Source of the DNA: LMUY01 sp964245495 | Lineage (GTDB): Bacteria; Pseudomonadota; Alphaproteobacteria; Acetobacterales; Acetobacteraceae | Assembly (NCBI GenBank): GCA_964245495.1 | Contig: CAXTNC010000095.1 | Coordinates: 1-12,265, forward strand | Length of the DNA stretch: 12,265 bases | Direction: 5' to 3' | Part shown: positions 1 to 4,868 of the stretch, in pieces | Position numbering within the stretch: the first letter of the stretch is position 1 | Layout: the number at the start of each line of letters is the position of its first letter | Made by a program: the position numbers and the translations under genes | The notes under the pieces: model-generated | The model's input: only the letters and a program-made list of their open reading frames with translations | Told to the model about the DNA's origin: nothing | The model's database searches: none

Positions 1-117
1 GGCGGCTACGGCGGCTCCTCGGGGACAGCCATCCCGGAGCCTGCTTCGCTGGCGCTCCTGGGCAGCGGCCTCGTGGCGCTTGGGGTGATCCGCCGCCGTC
101 GCGGCAAGAAGGACTGA
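1..117 (+). CDS. PEP-CTERM sorting domain protein, C-terminal end (partial)
   Basis: Only the last 38 residues are in the window; the gene begins upstream. The reading frame starts at base 1 and ends with TGA at 115-117. The visible tail has the three parts of a PEP-CTERM sorting signal: the short motif IPEPAS, a hydrophobic stretch (LALLGSGLVALGVI), and a basic end (RRRRGKK). In this family the tail is recognised by an exosortase, which cleaves near the PEP motif and releases the protein to the outer surface or an exopolysaccharide matrix. The stretch before it is Gly/Ser-rich, typical of the linker that precedes the signal. The function of the missing body cannot be told. A hairpin follows, and the next gene is a sugar transferase, in line with the usual association of PEP-CTERM proteins with exopolysaccharide genes. 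Confidence 0.88.
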   Translation, partial: GGYGGSSGTAIPEPASLALLGSGLVALGVIRRRRGKKD

Positions 118-137
118 GCAGCGGTCCAGGCCGACCG

Positions 138-164
138 CAGGCGGCGCCCACGGGCGTTCGCCTG
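138..164 (+). terminator. hairpin after the PEP-CTERM gene, probable terminator
   Basis: Outer arms CAGGCG (138-143) and CGCCTG (159-164) pair perfectly. Inside them CGCCC (145-149) pairs with GGGCG (152-156) around a 2-nt turn, with a small bulge between the two stems. The hairpin begins 20 nt after the stop codon of the PEP-CTERM gene. It has no T-run after it, so a factor-independent terminator is only likely, not certain. It would separate that gene from the sugar transferase. Confidence 0.45.
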
Positions 165-217
165 CTCCCCTGCCGCCGCACTCCGAATGACGCCACTGCC
201 TGCTGAGACACCGTCCT

Positions 218-958
218 ATGCCGCTCACCGCCGTCAAGACCCTGGTTTTTCTCGACGCCAAGCCTTTGGACTCGCCAAAGCTCCCGCAGCTTGGGCCACG
301 CCCCGGGCAAGTCGACCTTGCCGCCCTTGGGCCGGACTGGAACGCCTCTGCCCAGGCTTTGCAGCCCTGCCTTGCTGCCCAGGCGTTGCGGCGGGTGCTG
401 GATGTCGTCCTGAGCATGGCCGGCCTGGTTCTTGCCGCCCCCGTGCTGCTGATCATGGCGCTGCTCATCAAGCTCGGCGACGCCGGGCCTGCCTTCTACC
501 GGCAGGAGCGTGTCGGCCTGGGTGGAAAGGTCTTCACCCTGCTCAAGCTCCGCAGCATGCGCGTTGACGCAGAGCTCTCCGGCCCTCGCTGGGCCTCGCA
601 GCAGGACCCGCGCGTGACCCGGCTTGGGCGTACCCTGCGGCTGACCCGCCTGGACGAACTGCCGCAGTTGCTCAACGTCCTGGAAGGCAGCATGACCCTC
701 ATCGGCCCACGCCCCGAGCGACCGCATTTCGCCCGCCACCTCACGCAGGCCATCCCGCGCTTCGCCGAGCGTGTCGCCGTCAAACCCGGCATCACCGGGT
801 GGGCGCAGGTCAACTATCCTTACGGCGCTTCGGTCGAGGATGCGCGCCAGAAGCTCGCCTATGACCTGTACTACATCAAGCACCGCAGCCTGTGGCTCGA
901 CCTCAGGATCCTGTTCTCCACGGTCCTCGTGGTCCTGAAGCACACCGGGGCGCGCTGA
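218..958 (+). CDS. short-form undecaprenyl-phosphate sugar-1-phosphate transferase (bacterial sugar transferase family)
   Basis: A 246-residue membrane enzyme expected to move a sugar-1-phosphate from a nucleotide sugar to undecaprenyl phosphate, the first step of exopolysaccharide or O-unit assembly at the inner membrane. Residues about 1-55 are an unrecognised leader. About 60-85 form one hydrophobic membrane (re-entrant) segment. The catalytic domain follows with FYRQERVG (93-100), FTLLKLRSMR (106-115), the Asp-Glu dyad D146-E147 in RLDELPQ, the family motif LIGPRPERP (161-169), and KPGITGWAQVNY (189-200). It lacks the long N-terminal four-helix part of WcaJ/EpsB-type members, so it is a PglC/PssY-like short form. 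The ATG at 218 has no strong ribosome site, but the next in-frame ATGs lie within the membrane segment. It sits 100 nt after a PEP-CTERM gene, suggesting a role in the matrix such proteins associate with. The sugar is unknown. Confidence 0.9.
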   Translation: MPLTAVKTLVFLDAKPLDSPKLPQLGPRPGQVDLAALGPDWNASAQALQPCLAAQALRRVLDVVLSMAGLVLAAPVLLIMALLIKLGDAGPAFYRQERVGLGGKVFTLLKLRSMRVDAELSGPRWASQQDPRVTRLGRTLRLTRLDELPQLLNVLEGSMTLIGPRPERPHFARHLTQAIPRFAERVAVKPGITGWAQVNYPYGASVEDARQKLAYDLYYIKHRSLWLDLRILFSTVLVVLKHTGAR

Positions 959-966
959 AGCGTCCC

Positions 967-989
967 GTTCCAGGCGATCCTCCTGGAAC
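967..989. terminator. bidirectional hairpin between convergent genes
   Basis: Perfect 8-bp inverted repeat GTTCCAGG (967-974) / CCTGGAAC (982-989) with a 7-nt loop. It lies between the end of the sugar transferase (958) and the end of the convergent Uma2 gene (1016), where a shared terminator is expected. There is no T-run on either strand, so termination is inferred from position and symmetry. Confidence 0.45.
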
Positions 990-1015
990 AGCAGGGCGGG
1001 CAACCGCTCGCAAGG

Positions 1016-1283
1016 TCAGTCTTCCGGCGCTTCGGGCAGGTCAACGCCGAGATAAAGCTCGTCCANNNNNNNNNNNNNNNNNNNNNNNNNNNNNNNNNNN
1101 NNNNNNNNNNNNNNNNNNNNNNNNNNNNNNNNNNNNNNNNNNNNNNNNNNNNNNNNNNNNNNNNNGCGTGCCGCCGGCCATCGCGACCGGGCGCTCGCCG
1201 TCGAACTCGTGCTTGGCCGGCTGACGGGCTTCCCACTCCAGGAACTCCGCCATCGTCATGGGTTGGCGCAGGGCGTTGCTCAT
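1016..1283 (-). CDS. Uma2-family protein (DUF820, PD-(D/E)XK nuclease fold), interrupted by assembly gap
   Basis: Both ends of one gene are visible on either side of the N-run. The ATG at 1283 (minus) opens 39 residues beginning MSNALRQPMTMAEFLEWE and containing QPAKHEFDGE and PVAMAGGT; this is the typical Uma2 opening (FLxWE...KHExxxGE...MAGGT). Left of the gap the sequence reads DELYLGVDLPEAPED and stops with TGA at 1016-1018, which fits a Uma2 C-terminus. Uma2 proteins are usually about 180-200 residues, and only about 55 are visible. The 268-nt span is not a multiple of three, so 100 N is probably a placeholder. The catalytic acidic/Lys core would be in the missing part. Family members share a restriction-endonuclease-like fold, but their role is unsettled. 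Convergent with the sugar transferase, divergent from the bacteriocin gene. Confidence 0.8.
1066..1165. other. assembly gap of exactly 100 N
   Basis: All 100 bases from 1066 to 1165 are N. The round number is the usual placeholder for a scaffold join of unknown length. It falls inside the Uma2 gene, and protein family length suggests that roughly 400 bases are really missing. Confidence 0.99.
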
Positions 1284-1353
1284 GAACGGAGCATAGCAGC
1301 AGGGACAGGAAGCGGAACGCCGAACATCATGCCGCGTGACAACCAGTGCGGCT

Positions 1354-1379
1354 GTTTGGATCGCCTTGGCTGTCCAAAC
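1354..1379. repeat. inverted repeat in divergent promoter region
   Basis: GTTTGGA (1354-1360) and TCCAAAC (1373-1379) form a perfect 7-bp inverted repeat with a 12-nt spacer. The half-site centres are 19 nt apart, about two helical turns, so a dimeric regulator could bind it. It lies in the 144-nt region between the divergent Uma2 and bacteriocin genes, 19 nt upstream of the SOS-like box. It could equally be a transcript hairpin. No known regulator is recognised. Confidence 0.35.
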
Positions 1380-1398
1380 GGCGCTGCTCCGTGCCATG

Positions 1399-1413
1399 GA
1401 ACATAAAGCGAAC
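1399..1413. promoter_or_regulatory. SOS (LexA) box of alphaproteobacterial type
   Basis: The sequence GAAC-ATAAAGC-GAAC is a perfect GAAC-N7-GAAC direct repeat, which on the other strand is GTTC-N7-GTTC, the established LexA operator of Alphaproteobacteria. It ends 14 nt before the GTG start of the DNase bacteriocin gene, where bound LexA would block transcription or early elongation. Colicin and pyocin nuclease genes are classically DNA-damage induced. With equal base frequencies, one match on either strand in this 144-bp spacer would be expected by chance about 0.4% of the time. Binding is inferred. Confidence 0.7.
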
Positions 1414-1418
1414 TGATT

Positions 1419-1422
1419 GGAG
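1419..1422 (+). promoter_or_regulatory. ribosome binding site that sets the bacteriocin start
   Basis: GGAG at 1419-1422 lies 5 nt before the GTG at 1428-1430. An in-frame TAA at 1404-1406 excludes any earlier start, and no other start codon lies between. The next in-frame ATG (1473) has no comparable site, so GTG 1428 is preferred. Confidence 0.65.
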
Positions 1423-1427
1423 CGGGC

Positions 1428-2927
1428 GTGGACGACAGGAACACCGCGGCCGACGGCGGCCACGATGGCTGGATGCATCAGGGCCGGCAAGCCCATGGCT
1501 GGTTCGGGCACGGAACTGGTCCTGGCTTCTCCTCAGCCGATCCGGGTCCAGTGCAAACAGCTGCGGTCATCGCGCAGCGTATCCAGGATGTGGGTCACAC
1601 GCTGGTTGCTGGCCTTCCCGCGTCCAAGCGGCATCATGATGCGACCCGGCTGGGTGCAGATGACCGTGATCGCCTGACCCGCCTGTTGACGGCAGCCGTG
1701 CAGGCCTTGCCGCTCGGATTGCAGGCGATCGCACGCCGGGTCTTTGGCAAGGACCCGGACGCGCCAGGGATTGGCGGCTTCGTCCAGGCTGCCGGCCTGC
1801 TCCGGAACGGCCGCGACAATGCCGATCTGCGCGCAGTGGCCGACGCGCTCGGGAAGGCAGCCCAGGACATCGGGCTGGACCGCTTCAAGCCATTCTTGCG
1901 GGAGGCGGACGAGCATTTCGCCGCGCGTGGCGGGTTGGCGGTGCTGGTGCGCGACATGCCAGCTCCGCAGCCGCCTGCCACCAAGACGCTCCGCATCCCA
2001 CCCCTGCCGGCCCCGGGCCGTGTTCCGTGGGGGTCGATGATCGCCGGGGTCGCCGCTGCAGCCTTGCCCGCGATCTCCGACCTCATCCAGCGCGGGGACG
2101 TCAGGGGCACGATCCAACGCTTCGGCCTGGACGCGGCCAAGCCGGCGGACGTGACGGCGGCCTACGCCTTCTTGTGGGCGGAAAATCACGGACCCTGGCT
2201 GTTCGACACGCCGCAGACCGGGCCGGCGATGCTCGCCATGGCCGAACGGGTGATGCGCGCGGCCCGGGCCGACCCCGGCTTGTTCGGCCGGGCGCTTGAA
2301 GGCGACGACGCGGCGCAGAAGCAGTTCTCGGCGGTGATCGTCGGGCCGCCACCCGGCAGCGGCATCGAGACGCGGGACGACGATGAACGCGATCTTGTGG
2401 CGCAATGGGCGCGTGAGGGCAAAAGCAACGACCAGATACAAACGGCGCTTGACGAGTGGCGACGGCGCGGTGGCCGCCTTACCGCGGAGCAGAGACGGAA
2501 CACTCCGGGCGTAGCTGTGGCGAGTATCCCGTTGGCGCGCGTTGATGGACCGTGGCTATCGGCTCATATGTCTGACGAGCAGGGCGCACCAATTCCTGGC
2601 CAAGTTGCTGAGAAGCTCGTCGGGCAGCGGTTTTCGGACTTTGGCAAGCTACGTGAAGCGTTCTGGAAAACGGTGGCGCAAATACCTGAACTGGCTAATG
2701 AGTTCAAAAAGCAAAGTCTTCAGCTCATGCAAAACGGAAACGCACCCTATCCTCCGGGCAGCGAGCAGGTCATAGTTGCCAGCACGGGCCGACTGAGCGA
2801 CCGGACCTTCGAGTTGCACCATGATCCTACAGTTGGCTTAGGTGGTGCGGTTTACGATCTGAGCACCATTCGGGTAGTTACTCCAAGGCAGCACGACATG
2901 CTCGGGCGGAAGGAAAATAGTCAGTGA
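1428..2927 (+). CDS. colicin E9/pyocin S-type DNase bacteriocin-like toxin with novel N-terminal region
   Basis: A 499-residue protein whose last about 125 residues (375-499) align without large gaps to the HNH DNase domain of colicins E2/E7/E8/E9 and S-type pyocins. Shared blocks are PWLS...GAPIPGQVAEKL (375-397), FSDFGKLREAFWKTVAQIPEL (402-422), NGNAPYPPGSEQV (436-448), FELHHD (461-466), GGAVYDL (472-478) and IRVVTPRQH (481-489). R459, E462, H464, H465 and H489 match colicin E9 R96, E100, H102, H103 and H127. The usual HNH Asn (N118) is T480, and the third metal His (H131) is G493. Residues 1-40 are Gly/His/Asp-rich and look disordered; about 45-175 and 215-345 are mostly helical; a Pro-rich hinge lies at 178-200 and a hydrophobic patch at 203-220. 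I recognise no receptor or translocation domain. No Sec signal is seen. It overlaps an immunity gene by 4 nt, and a LexA-type box lies just upstream. G+C falls sharply near codon 365. Confidence 0.85.
   Translation: MDDRNTAADGGHDGWMHQGRQAHGWFGHGTGPGFSSADPGPVQTAAVIAQRIQDVGHTLVAGLPASKRHHDATRLGADDRDRLTRLLTAAVQALPLGLQAIARRVFGKDPDAPGIGGFVQAAGLLRNGRDNADLRAVADALGKAAQDIGLDRFKPFLREADEHFAARGGLAVLVRDMPAPQPPATKTLRIPPLPAPGRVPWGSMIAGVAAAALPAISDLIQRGDVRGTIQRFGLDAAKPADVTAAYAFLWAENHGPWLFDTPQTGPAMLAMAERVMRAARADPGLFGRALEGDDAAQKQFSAVIVGPPPGSGIETRDDDERDLVAQWAREGKSNDQIQTALDEWRRRGGRLTAEQRRNTPGVAVASIPLARVDGPWLSAHMSDEQGAPIPGQVAEKLVGQRFSDFGKLREAFWKTVAQIPELANEFKKQSLQLMQNGNAPYPPGSEQVIVASTGRLSDRTFELHHDPTVGLGGAVYDLSTIRVVTPRQHDMLGRKENSQ
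2908..2914 (+). promoter_or_regulatory. ribosome binding site of the immunity gene, inside the toxin gene
   Basis: GGAAGGA at 2908-2914 lies 9 nt before the GTG at 2924. It is read through as codons of the toxin tail (around R494-K495-E496), so the same bases serve both genes. The match and spacing support a GTG start for the immunity gene. Confidence 0.6.
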
Positions 2928-3145
2928 CTCGGGATGATATTCTTGAAGTTGTTCGGTCAATCTATTTTGGCCCATCGCGGAACGACGTGATAACTCCCCT
3001 GCTTGAGAAATTGAGGGAAGCCCTGCCCCACTCAGCTATTAGCGACCTTATCTTCTGGAACCCCGTCGAACTCACCCCCGAGCAGGTTGTTGACGAAGCA
3101 ATGCGGCGGGAAGCGGAACATGCCCGCAAGGCCGGCCAAGAGTGA
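2924..3145 (+). CDS. colicin/pyocin-type DNase immunity protein
   Basis: A 73-residue acidic protein of the Colicin_Pyocin immunity family (Im2/Im7/Im9 type). Such proteins are small four-helix bundles that bind the cognate DNase exosite and protect the producer. The diagnostic block is SDLIFWNP (40-47) followed by LTPEQVVDEAMRR (50-62), matching SDLIYYP and the fourth helix of Im9; D41, F44 and W45 occupy the places of D51, Y54 and Y55, the main DNase contacts. The N-terminus is shorter than in Im9 (86 residues). It starts with GTG inside the toxin stop (GTGA overlap), with the ribosome site GGAAGGA 9 nt upstream, so translation is probably coupled to the toxin. G+C is about 50%, well below the flanking genes. 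No lysis gene follows. Classification is firm; the pairing with the upstream nuclease is inferred from adjacency and the matched families. Confidence 0.88.
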   Translation: MTRDDILEVVRSIYFGPSRNDVITPLLEKLREALPHSAISDLIFWNPVELTPEQVVDEAMRREAEHARKAGQE

Positions 3146-3273
3146 CCTATGCAGCCGAACCTGCCTGAATGCGCGGCCTTGCGCCGGGCGCTGGCATTCC
3201 TGATCTCAATTCGGCCACTGACATGGAACGTGAACGGGCTAGTTGCTTCGTTGTCAGTTCATTTGAGCAACCT

Positions 3274-3338
3274 GCTCCGCTTGCAAACACGATGCTTGGC
3301 GATTGCAGGCAGCCGAGGGCGTCTTCTGCAAGCGGAGC
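3274..3338. repeat. 12-bp inverted repeat in the spacer after the immunity gene
   Basis: GCTCCGCTTGCA (3274-3285) and TGCAAGCGGAGC (3327-3338) are perfect complements separated by 41 nt. Within the spacer CTTGGC (3294-3299) can pair with GCCGAG (3312-3317), including one G-U pair, so an RNA would fold into a long imperfect hairpin. A smaller pair, ACTGACA (3217-3223) / TGTCAGT (3252-3258), lies just upstream. This 269-nt spacer (3146-3414) holds no convincing gene. Possible roles are a terminator, a small structured RNA, or the trace of a mobile element. Confidence 0.5.
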
Positions 3339-3366
3339 GTCCTTTCCGCCCGCCCGCATCAGGTGT

Positions 3367-3388
3367 CCAGAGGACGACTGTCCTTTGG
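3367..3388. terminator. first of two tandem hairpins between convergent genes
   Basis: CCAGAGGAC (3367-3375) pairs with GTCCTTTGG (3380-3388) around the loop GACT, with one G-U pair. It lies between the bacteriocin operon and the convergent gatB, 2 nt from a second hairpin. It could end transcription from either side. Confidence 0.5.
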
Positions 3389-3390
3389 CG

Positions 3391-3415
3391 GGGTTTGGGG
3401 CAGCGCCCCAAGCCT
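3391..3415 (-). terminator. GC-rich hairpin directly after gatB
   Basis: TTGGGGC (3395-3401) and GCCCCAA (3405-3411) pair around the loop AGC; flanking bases 3391-3394 and 3412-3415 extend the stem with G-C and G-U pairs. On the minus strand it begins right at the gatB stop codon (3415-3417), the expected place for the terminator of the gat cluster. No T-run follows. Confidence 0.55.
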
Positions 3416-4857
3416 CACCCCCCCGCCAGCTTGCCCTTCAGCGCCTCGTTGATCAGCGCCGGGTTGCCCTTGCCCGCCGTCGCCTTCATCACCTGGCCGA
3501 CGAAGAAGCCGAACAGCTTGTCCTTGCCGCCGCGGTACTGCGCCACCTTGTCCGGGTTGGCCGCCAGCACGGCGGCGATGGCGGCGTCAATGGCGCCCGT
3601 GTCCGTCACCTGGCGCAGGCCGCGGGCCTCCACGAGGGCGCCGGGTCCCTGCCCGGTTTCCACCATGGCCTCGAACAGGTCCTTGGCGATGCGGCCGTTG
3701 ATGGTGCCGTCGGCCAGCAGGTCCAGCATCTCGCCCAAGGCGGCGGCGGACACCGGCGAGTCCTCGATGGCGCGGCCGGTGCGGTTCAGCGCGGCGAACA
3801 GGTCGCCCATCACCCAATTGGCCGCCGCCTTGGCGTCGCGTCCGCGCGCCGCGGCCTCGTAGAACCCGGCGGTGGCCTGCTCCGCCACCAGCACGCCCGC
3901 GTCGTAGGGGGAGAGGCCGTATTGCGCCACGAAGCGGGCGCGCTTGGCGTCCGGCAGCTCGGGCAGGGCGGCGCGCAGGCCGTCCACCCAGGCCTCGTCC
4001 AGCACCAGCGGCAGCAGGTCGGGGTCGGGGAAGTAGCGGTAGTCGTGCGCGTCCTCCTTGGAGCGCATGGCGCGGGTTTCGCCGCGGGCGTGGTCGAACA
4101 GCCGGGTTTCCTGCACCACGGTGCCGCCGCCTTCCCAGACCTTGATCTGGCGCAGCGCCTCCGCCTCCACCGCTTGCATGACGAAGCGGATGGAGTTCAC
4201 GTTCTTCACCTCGCAGCGGGTGCGGAACGGCTCGCTGGGCTTGCGCACGGACACGTTCACGTCCGCGCGCAAGGAGCCTTCCTCCATGTTGCCGTCGCAG
4301 GTGCCGAGGTAGCGCAGGATGGAACGCAGCTTGCGCAGGTAGGCGCTGGCCTCCTCCGGCGAGCGGATGTCCGGCTCGGAGACGATCTCCATCAACGCCA
4401 CGCCGGAGCGGTTGAGGTCGATGAAGGAGCGGTCGCGGTCCTGGTCGTGCAGGGACTTGCCGGCGTCCTGCTCCAGGTGCAGGCGGGTGACGCCGATGCG
4501 GCGGGTGGCGCCGTCGGCCTCGATCTCCACGTGCCCGGCGCCGACGATCGGGTGGTACAGCTGGCTGATCTGGTAGCCCTGCGGCAGGTCGGCATAGAAG
4601 TAGTTCTTGCGGTCAAACCGGCTGACCAGGTTGATTTGCGCGTCCAGCCCGAGGCCGGTGCGCACCGCCTGCGCCACGCACTCCGCATTCACCACCGGCA
4701 ACATGCCGGGGAAGCCGGCGTCCACGAAGCTGACCTGGCTGTTCGGCTCGGCGCCGAACGCGGTGGCGGCGCCGGAGAACAGCTTGGCCTGGCTGAGGAC
4801 CTGGGCGTGCACCTCCAGGCCGCACACGATTTCCCATTCCCCCAGCCGGTAGGTCAT
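3415..4857 (-). CDS. gatB: Asp-tRNA(Asn)/Glu-tRNA(Gln) amidotransferase subunit B
   Basis: A 480-residue subunit B of the GatCAB amidotransferase, which phosphorylates the acyl group of mischarged Glu-tRNA(Gln) or Asp-tRNA(Asn) with ATP and amidates it with ammonia channelled from GatA. The N-terminal catalytic cradle carries GLEVHAQ (13-19), YFYADLPQGYQISQ (86-99), HLEQDAGKS (127-135), DLNRSGVALMEIVSEPD (147-163) and the signature YLGTCDGNMEEGSLRADVN (183-201). The C-terminal third, rich in Ala and helices, is the GatB/YqeY tRNA-binding domain. The start is ATG 4857, with AGGAGGGG just upstream; a longer frame back to 4896 would add 13 unlikely residues and overlap the preceding gene. It lies 10 nt after a small unknown gene and is the last gene of the gat cluster. 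Length and motifs look complete. Confidence 0.97.
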   Translation of the reverse strand: MTYRLGEWEIVCGLEVHAQVLSQAKLFSGAATAFGAEPNSQVSFVDAGFPGMLPVVNAECVAQAVRTGLGLDAQINLVSRFDRKNYFYADLPQGYQISQLYHPIVGAGHVEIEADGATRRIGVTRLHLEQDAGKSLHDQDRDRSFIDLNRSGVALMEIVSEPDIRSPEEASAYLRKLRSILRYLGTCDGNMEEGSLRADVNVSVRKPSEPFRTRCEVKNVNSIRFVMQAVEAEALRQIKVWEGGGTVVQETRLFDHARGETRAMRSKEDAHDYRYFPDPDLLPLVLDEAWVDGLRAALPELPDAKRARFVAQYGLSPYDAGVLVAEQATAGFYEAAARGRDAKAAANWVMGDLFAALNRTGRAIEDSPVSAAALGEMLDLLADGTINGRIAKDLFEAMVETGQGPGALVEARGLRQVTDTGAIDAAIAAVLAANPDKVAQYRGGKDKLFGFFVGQVMKATAGKGNPALINEALKGKLAGG

Positions 4858-4860
4858 GCT

Positions 4861-4868
4861 CCCCTCCT
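4861..4868 (-). promoter_or_regulatory. strong ribosome binding site setting the gatB start
   Basis: On the minus strand AGGAGGGG precedes ATG 4857; the AGGAGG core (4863-4868) is 5 nt from the start codon. It rules in 4857 over the in-frame ATG at 4896 and overlaps the stop codon of the preceding gene (4868-4870), so re-initiation or coupling is likely. Confidence 0.75.

Noticed and set aside
118..217. Small plus-strand frame starting at 187
   Set aside because: Overlaps the sugar transferase in another frame, with no motif and no ribosome site; the spacer otherwise holds only the hairpin at 138-164.
1315..1325. Second GAAC pair (GAAC-N3-GAAC) as another LexA site
   Set aside because: The spacing is 3 rather than the required 7.
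1428..1550. TolB-box or TonB-box in the Gly/His-rich start of the bacteriocin
   Set aside because: Only the general composition is similar; no match to the DGSGWSSENNPW-type box or a TonB box could be supported.
1533..2441. Minus-strand open frame of 302 codons opposite the bacteriocin gene
   Set aside because: Covers only the high-GC N-terminal part of the toxin gene, has no recognisable motif, and the toxin frame runs through with a good start and a recognised C-terminal domain.
2817..2927. Frameshift near the toxin end as the cause of the missing metal His
   Set aside because: The alignment to colicin E9 is ungapped to H489 and no other frame restores an H-x3-H ending; substitution is the simpler reading.
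3149..3862. Plus-strand frame after the immunity gene as a possible lysis protein
   Set aside because: It has no lipoprotein signal or lysis-protein features, runs into the antisense of gatB, and passes through the terminator hairpins.
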